A stretch of DNA of 64,000 nt, from contig NZ_JAAWWP010000009.1 in the NCBI RefSeq assembly GCF_012273655.1, positions 238,608 to 302,607 of the forward strand. The letters run 5' to 3'. Source of the stretch: Streptomyces physcomitrii (lineage in GTDB: Bacteria > Actinomycetota > Actinomycetes > Streptomycetales > Streptomycetaceae). The notes under the pieces were generated by a model. The model ran no database searches, was not told where the DNA came from, and saw only the letters and a program-made list of their open reading frames with translations. A program made the position numbers and the translations under genes. Below are positions 59,765-64,000 of this stretch, piece by piece; the first letter of the stretch is position 1, and every line of letters begins with the position of its first letter.

Positions 59765-62212
59765 ATGCGGGCGTCGAACGGTGCGGGTACCACATTCGCG
59801 GCAGGCACTACCGGGACCGGGCAGGCCGTGCTCACCCACCAGCGGGCGCACTACCCGCTCACCTCCCATGTCGGCCGGGACACCGAACTCGCCGACCTCA
59901 AAGCCCGCGCCGGCGCGCCCGGCGGACAGGTCCTCACCCTCACCGGACCGGTCGGCGTCGGCAAGAGCCGCCTCGCCGACGTCTTCTTCGAGGAGATGCG
60001 CGGCGACTTCGCCGACGGCGGGCGCTACCTCGAACTCGACGCGCTGCCCGCCCGGCCCGGCGACCGGGACGGCGGCCTCGCCCGCGCGGTCGCCGAGGCG
60101 CTCACCGACGAGGAGTGCCCGGCCGGGGCCGAACCGCTCGACCTGCTGCGCGACTTGCTGACCGGCCGGGACCTCCTGCTCGTCCTCGACTGCGGCAGCC
60201 GCTCCTGCGAGGGCATCGCCGAACTCTGGGAGGCGGTCGCCCCGCTGGCCCGGCGGCTGTGCCTGCTCACCGTGGGCACCCAGGTCCTCGGCATGTACGG
60301 CGAGCACCGGGTGCCGCTCTTCCCGCTCGCGGTGCCCACCGAGGAGGACGCCCAGGACCTCGCCCGGCTCGGGCAGGTGGACTCGGTACGCCTCCTGGTG
60401 GACCGCACCCGGGCGCTGCGCCCCGGGTTCCGGCTCACCGAGGAGAACCGCGAGACCGTCGCCCGGCTGTGCCGGATGCTCGACGGGCTGCCGCTCTCCC
60501 TGGAGGCCGCCGCCTCCCGGCTCAAGGTCAGCTCGCCGAGCGTGCTCCTCGACGAAGTGCTGCGCGACCCGGCGATGTCCACCCCGGCCGGGACCGGCGC
60601 GAGGGCCGCCTTCGAGGAGGACCCGGCCCGCCCCGGCGCGGTGGCCGGACCCGACGCCCGCGGGCTCGCCCTGGACGCGGTACGGCTCCTGGTGCGCCTC
60701 GCGGTCTTCGAGCGCAGCTTCGGCGTGGCCGAGGCCGCCGGGGTGCTGGAACTGCCGCTCGACCTCACCCGGCGGGCACTTGAGGAACTGGTCGACCACA
60801 GCGCCCTGCTCACCGAGGAGCAGCGGGACGGCAGCGTGCGCTTCTGGATGCTGCGCAGGTCCCGGGCGTACGCGCTCGCGGACCTCGGCCGCCGCGGGGC
60901 GCTGACCGAGGCGCGCGCCGAGCACGCCGCCTTCTTCCAGCGCCGGGTGCACGGGCTCCGCGAACGGCTGCGGGGTGCCCAACAGGCCCAGGCCGCTGAG
61001 GAGTTCGCGCACTGGCGGCTCGACGTCCGGGCCGCCCTGGAGTTCCTGGTCGAGGGCGGCCGGGTCGAGGCGGCGGCCCGGCTGGCCACCGCGGCCCAGC
61101 CCTGCTGGCTGCTGCGCGGCGAGGCGCGCGAGGCCGTGGACTGGCTGTCCGCCGCCCTCGGCCTCGGCGTGGAGAGCCAGGAGGTGCGCCCGGCCGCCGC
61201 CCAGGCGCTCGGCGAGGCCCTGCTCCTGGACGGTGAACCCGAGGCCGCCGCCCCCCTCTTGGCGGAGGCGCTCGCTGCGTACACCGCGCGGGACGAGGAG
61301 GCGGGCGTCGCGCTCACCCGGCTGCACCTGGCACGGCTCGCCCAGCTCCAGGGTGATCTGCCCGCCGCCGAGCACCAGTTGACCCTGGTCCTCGCCGAGC
61401 CCGGACCCGAGGGCTGCCCGGGGCGCAGGGCGGCGACCCTGGCCCGGCTCGCCGAGGTCCGCCGGGACCGGGGCGACACCGCGCAGGCGGTACGGCACGC
61501 GGCGGAGGCGGTGCGGCTCTTCGAGGGCGCCGAGGACACCCGCGCCGCGGCCCGGGCCCAGCTCACCCTGGCCGGCCTGACGGTCACTCAGGGCGACTAC
61601 GAGCACGCCGAGCAACTGGCCTGCCGGGCACTGCTGTTGCTCCAGGAGCGCGGTGATCTCCCCGAGGTGGCACGGGGCTTGGCGGTGCTCGCCGAACTGC
61701 TGACCCACAAGTACGGGCGTACGGCGGCCGCTTGGGAGCGGGCGGCCCGGCTGCTCGGCTCGGCGGACGCCATCCGGCGCGGCGCGGGGGACACCCTGGC
61801 CGGGCAGCCGGGAGCGGTCGCCGCCGGACTGCTCGACCGGGTCAGCGAGCGGATGGGCGCGGCCGCCTTCGAGACCGCCTGGCAGGAGGGGGCCGCCAGC
61901 ACCCCGGCCGCGGCGGTGGCGCTGGCCCTCACCCTCATCGAGCCGACCAGGCACCAGCCCAGCTCCACCGATGTGGTGGGCTCGCTGACCCGCCGGGAGC
62001 ACGAGGTGGCGATGCTGGTCACGGAGGGCCTCACCAACCGGGAGGTGGCCCGCAGGCTCGGCATCGCCGAGTGGACGGCGGTCAACCACATGCGCAAGGT
62101 GATGCAGAAGCTCGGCTGCACCTCCCGGGTCCAGGTCGCCGGCCGGATGCTGCGGCCCCTGGACGGCCGCGAGGTGCAGGACTCCGACTCCCGGGACCTG
62201 CTGCGGCGTTAG
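59765..62212 (+). CDS. LuxR-family regulator with N-terminal ATPase and TPR-like region
   Basis: An 815-residue protein. The N-terminal AAA/NB-ARC-like ATPase has GPVGVGKSRLADVF (Walker A, residues about 68-81) and LLLVLDCG (Walker B), the middle from about 420 is helical with TPR-like pairs (AEEFAHWRLDVRAALEFLVEGG, AARLATAAQPCWLL), and the C-terminal LuxR helix-turn-helix is LTRREHEVAMLVTEGLTNREVARRLGI. It looks like a pathway-specific activator. SARP-like repeats upstream suggest a cascade from the SARP gene to this one and then to the FAD/UbiA operon. Its own targets are not determined. Confidence 0.92.
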   Translation: MRASNGAGTTFAAGTTGTGQAVLTHQRAHYPLTSHVGRDTELADLKARAGAPGGQVLTLTGPVGVGKSRLADVFFEEMRGDFADGGRYLELDALPARPGDRDGGLARAVAEALTDEECPAGAEPLDLLRDLLTGRDLLLVLDCGSRSCEGIAELWEAVAPLARRLCLLTVGTQVLGMYGEHRVPLFPLAVPTEEDAQDLARLGQVDSVRLLVDRTRALRPGFRLTEENRETVARLCRMLDGLPLSLEAAASRLKVSSPSVLLDEVLRDPAMSTPAGTGARAAFEEDPARPGAVAGPDARGLALDAVRLLVRLAVFERSFGVAEAAGVLELPLDLTRRALEELVDHSALLTEEQRDGSVRFWMLRRSRAYALADLGRRGALTEARAEHAAFFQRRVHGLRERLRGAQQAQAAEEFAHWRLDVRAALEFLVEGGRVEAAARLATAAQPCWLLRGEAREAVDWLSAALGLGVESQEVRPAAAQALGEALLLDGEPEAAAPLLAEALAAYTARDEEAGVALTRLHLARLAQLQGDLPAAEHQLTLVLAEPGPEGCPGRRAATLARLAEVRRDRGDTAQAVRHAAEAVRLFEGAEDTRAAARAQLTLAGLTVTQGDYEHAEQLACRALLLLQERGDLPEVARGLAVLAELLTHKYGRTAAAWERAARLLGSADAIRRGAGDTLAGQPGAVAAGLLDRVSERMGAAAFETAWQEGAASTPAAAVALALTLIEPTRHQPSSTDVVGSLTRREHEVAMLVTEGLTNREVARRLGIAEWTAVNHMRKVMQKLGCTSRVQVAGRMLRPLDGREVQDSDSRDLLRR

Positions 62213-62303
62213 GACCTGTCCGACGCCTCCCGTCGTCGCCCGCGGGGCGGCCCCGCGGCAGAGGGTGAGGTGCCGGACGGGCCCCGGGCCGGGTCCGGAA
62301 GGT

Positions 62304-62327
62304 CCCGTCCGCCGCCCGGCGGACGGG
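62304..62327 (+). terminator. Terminator hairpin after the LuxR gene
   Basis: CCCGTCCGCCG and CGGCGGACGGG form an 11-bp perfect stem with a very short loop, about 90 bases after the stop. The remainder of 62213-62630 shows no gene; a small stem GGGGGCGT/ACGCCCCC is at 62633-62652 in the leader of the protease gene. Confidence 0.72.
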
Positions 62328-62678
62328 GCTTCGGGGACACCGGCCGGGGCTGTGCCGTTGGGGCGGATGGGGCCGGGGTGCGGGGCGTGCCGTATGGGGT
62401 CGGGCCGGGGGAGTCCAGGTCCTCGGAGGGTCCTGCGGGCCGCCGCTAGGTTTCCGTCATCGGGGCCGCTGCACACGGTTGCCAATCCACCGGTTTGGTG
62501 GTGTCTGGAGTACGGGTGGCGGCTGCATGTCGGCCAGCCCTGTCCCGGGGGTCTTGCGCGGACGGGCCGGGCTGCCCAGCATAAGCAACGTTGTCAGGGT
62601 CACATCACCTTCACATCCTGACGACGTGTCATGGGGGCGTCATCACGCCCCCTGGTTCCCCACGACCTGGAGGACACA

Positions 62679-63569
62679 GTGCGACTCTCACACCCCCGCC
62701 ACCTTTCGAGACGCGCACGACTCATCGCCGCGGCGACCGGCCTCGCGGCCACCGCGGCACTGGCGGTCCCCGCCGCCACCGCCGCGGCCCAGCCGGCCCC
62801 GAAGACGTTCAGCGCCACCGAGCTCAAGGCCACGGCCGACTCCCTGCGCACCGCCGACGTCGGCGGCACCGCGTGGTACGTCGACACCAAGACGGACAAG
62901 GTCGTCGTCACCGTCGACAGCACGGTCAGCAAGGCCGAGATCGCCAAGATCAAGGACGAGGCCGGCGTGAACGCCGACGCTCTCGTGCTCAAGCACACCC
63001 CCGGCAAGTTCTCCAAGCTCATCGCCGGCGGCGAGGCCATCACCACGGGTGGAGCCCGGTGCTCCCTCGGCTTCAACGTGCAGGACAGCGCGGGCACCAA
63101 GTACGCGCTGACCGCGGGCCACTGCACCAACATCGGCAGCTCGTGGTCGATCGGCACCACCGCCGGGTCCAGCTTCCCCGGCAACGACTACGGCATCATC
63201 CGCCACTCCAACGGTGGTGCGGCCGACGGCCGTGTCTACCTCTACAACGGCGGCTACCAGGAGATCACCGGTGCCGGCAACGCCTCGGTGGGCCAGTCGG
63301 TCCAGCGCAGCGGCAGCACCACCGGTGTCCACGGCGGTTCGGTCACCGGCCTCAACGCCACCGTGAACTACGGTGCCGACGGCATCGTCTCCGGTCTGAT
63401 CCAGACCAACGTCTGCGCCGAGCCCGGCGACAGCGGCGGCTCGCTCTTCTCGGGCAGCACCGCGCTCGGCCTGACCTCCGGCGGCAGCGGCAACTGCTCC
63501 TCCGGCGGCACCACGTTCTTCCAGCCCGTCACCGAAGCGCTCAGCGCCTACGGTGTGAGCATCATCTGA
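62679..63569 (+). CDS. Streptogrisin-type secreted serine protease (family S1)
   Basis: A 296-residue preproprotease. Signal peptide about residues 1-38 with an Ala-rich core (LAATAALAVPAATAAAQ), propeptide to about 113, and mature enzyme starting near IAGGEAITTGGARCSLGF. The catalytic triad is seen as TAGHC (His), NDYGIIRH (Asp) and EPGDSGGSLF (Ser); disulfide cysteines are in place. It resembles streptogrisins A and B of S. griseus. GTG start has GGAGG 5 bases upstream; a longer frame to 62631 lacks a ribosome-binding site. It digests extracellular protein and is typically regulated with development. Confidence 0.95.
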   Translation: MRLSHPRHLSRRARLIAAATGLAATAALAVPAATAAAQPAPKTFSATELKATADSLRTADVGGTAWYVDTKTDKVVVTVDSTVSKAEIAKIKDEAGVNADALVLKHTPGKFSKLIAGGEAITTGGARCSLGFNVQDSAGTKYALTAGHCTNIGSSWSIGTTAGSSFPGNDYGIIRHSNGGAADGRVYLYNGGYQEITGAGNASVGQSVQRSGSTTGVHGGSVTGLNATVNYGADGIVSGLIQTNVCAEPGDSGGSLFSGSTALGLTSGGSGNCSSGGTTFFQPVTEALSAYGVSII

Positions 63570-63609
63570 GTTCTGCGGTGACCGGGGTGGGATCCTCCCC
63601 GTCCTGAGC

Positions 63610-63641
63610 CTGTCCCCGTCCGGTCCGCCGGGCGGGGACAG
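63610..63641 (+). terminator. Terminator of the protease gene
   Basis: CTGTCCCCGTCCGG and CCGGGCGGGGACAG form a 14-bp stem with one G-U pair, 40 bases after the stop codon. Confidence 0.78.
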
Positions 63642-63671
63642 CGCGCGTTCCGAGGCCGCCGTACGGACGAC

Positions 63672-63736
63672 GGCGCGGGCGGGAGAGGAAGCGGTACGGC
63701 GCGGATCCGCACCGTACGCCCTCTCCCGCCCGCGCC
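63672..63736. terminator. Very long 65-bp stem-loop between the convergent protease and ispG genes
   Basis: Outer arms of 17 bp (GGCGCGGGCGGGAGAGG and its exact complement at 63720-63736) enclose a second inverted repeat, GCGGTACGG...CCGTACGC around GCGGATCCGC. It is a strong bidirectional terminator or a small palindromic element. Confidence 0.82.
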
Positions 63737-63782
63737 TGTGCCGAGGTCGTCAACCCGGCTTCCCGCGGGGCCCGTCGGCCGC

Positions 63783-64000
63783 TCAGGCCATGAGCACCTC
63801 GGGTTCGCCGGAGGGGATGCCGTCGGCTTCCATCTGCTCGGCGATCTTCATGGCCTCCTCGATCAGGGTCTGAACGATCTTCGACTCCGGGACGGTCGCG
63901 ATGACCTCGCCCTTCACGAAGATCTGCCCCTTGCCGTTGCCCGAGGCCACCCCGAGATCCGCCTCCCGCGCCTCACCGGGACCGTTGACCACACACCCCA
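63783..64000 (-). CDS. ispG: 4-hydroxy-3-methylbut-2-enyl diphosphate synthase, C-terminal part (5' partial)
   Basis: The frame is open to the window end. It begins GCVVNGPGEAREADLGVAS, which contains the conserved VNGPGEA motif and one of the [4Fe-4S] ligand cysteines of IspG/GcpE, and continues with GKGQIFVKGEVIATVPESKIV to the stop at 63783. IspG reduces MEcPP to HMBPP in the methylerythritol phosphate pathway, the source of isoprenoid precursors for the carotenoid and UbiA pathways. Only 72 residues are inside the window. Confidence 0.95.
   Translation of the reverse strand, partial: GCVVNGPGEAREADLGVASGNGKGQIFVKGEVIATVPESKIVQTLIEEAMKIAEQMEADGIPSGEPEVLMA

Overview
The window is a high-GC actinomycete chromosome, almost certainly a Streptomyces: strong G/C third-position bias, ATGA/GTGA stop-start overlaps, GTG and TTG starts, a streptogrisin-type protease, AfsR/SARP-type regulators, an isorenieratene-type carotenoid cluster and an NRPS with an MbtH partner. 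The NRPS runs off the left edge and ispG runs off the right edge. No rRNA, tRNA, CRISPR array or intact transposase was seen.

Layout. (1) 1-11608: the last modules of an NRPS, (A)-T-C-A-T-C-A-T-C-A-T-TE, and its MbtH-like helper. (2) 11624-24109: a long minus-strand operon with an Rrf2 regulator, a DsbA-like protein, a short cysteine-containing leader peptide, a five-gene peptide/nickel-type ABC importer, two LLM flavin monooxygenases, an alpha/beta hydrolase and an SsuE-like FMN reductase. Together these look like uptake and oxidative desulfurisation of an organosulfur compound under sulfur/cysteine control. A cupin gene (+) and a MarR gene (-) follow. (3) 24131-26846: MarR/SDR and CGNR/hydrolase divergent pairs, each with a palindromic operator candidate. 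(4) 27341-30982: a four-gene operon (EF-hand protein, divergent isopropylmalate/isocitrate dehydrogenase-like protein, isochorismatase-fold hydrolase, SAM methyltransferase) of unknown purpose. (5) 31204-33473: small conserved hypotheticals and a DUF2231-Rieske membrane protein. (6) 33776-42415: carotenoid cluster in two convergent operons, SDR-crtY-(crtT-like remnant)-crtU (+) and crtE-crtI-crtB-Rieske oxygenase (-). (7) 42784-48488: 2H phosphoesterase, a membrane-anchored NB-ARC/WD40 protein with a frameshift, and a CapA-like lipoprotein. (8) 49372-62212: a SARP/AfsR-type regulator, an MMPL exporter, a plus-strand operon FAD oxidoreductase-UbiA prenyltransferase-AMP ligase-second FAD oxidoreductase, and a LuxR-type ATPase regulator preceded by SARP-like heptad repeats. 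This reads as an uncharacterised prenylated or lipid-like metabolite pathway. (9) 62679-64000: a streptogrisin-type secreted protease and the end of ispG.

The strongest candidates for something undescribed are the UbiA/AMP-ligase/twin-FAD cluster with its SARP-to-LuxR control (49-62 kb), the EF-hand/dehydrogenase-like/isochorismatase/methyltransferase operon (27-31 kb), and the Rieske oxygenase placed inside the aromatic-carotenoid operon. At the sequence level, the best signals are the leader peptide of the sulfur operon with its leaderless promoter and a perfect 16-bp palindrome, a 214-bp inverted-repeat element in the same mRNA leader, and a nearly identical cassette with foreign-looking codon use present twice in the NRPS.
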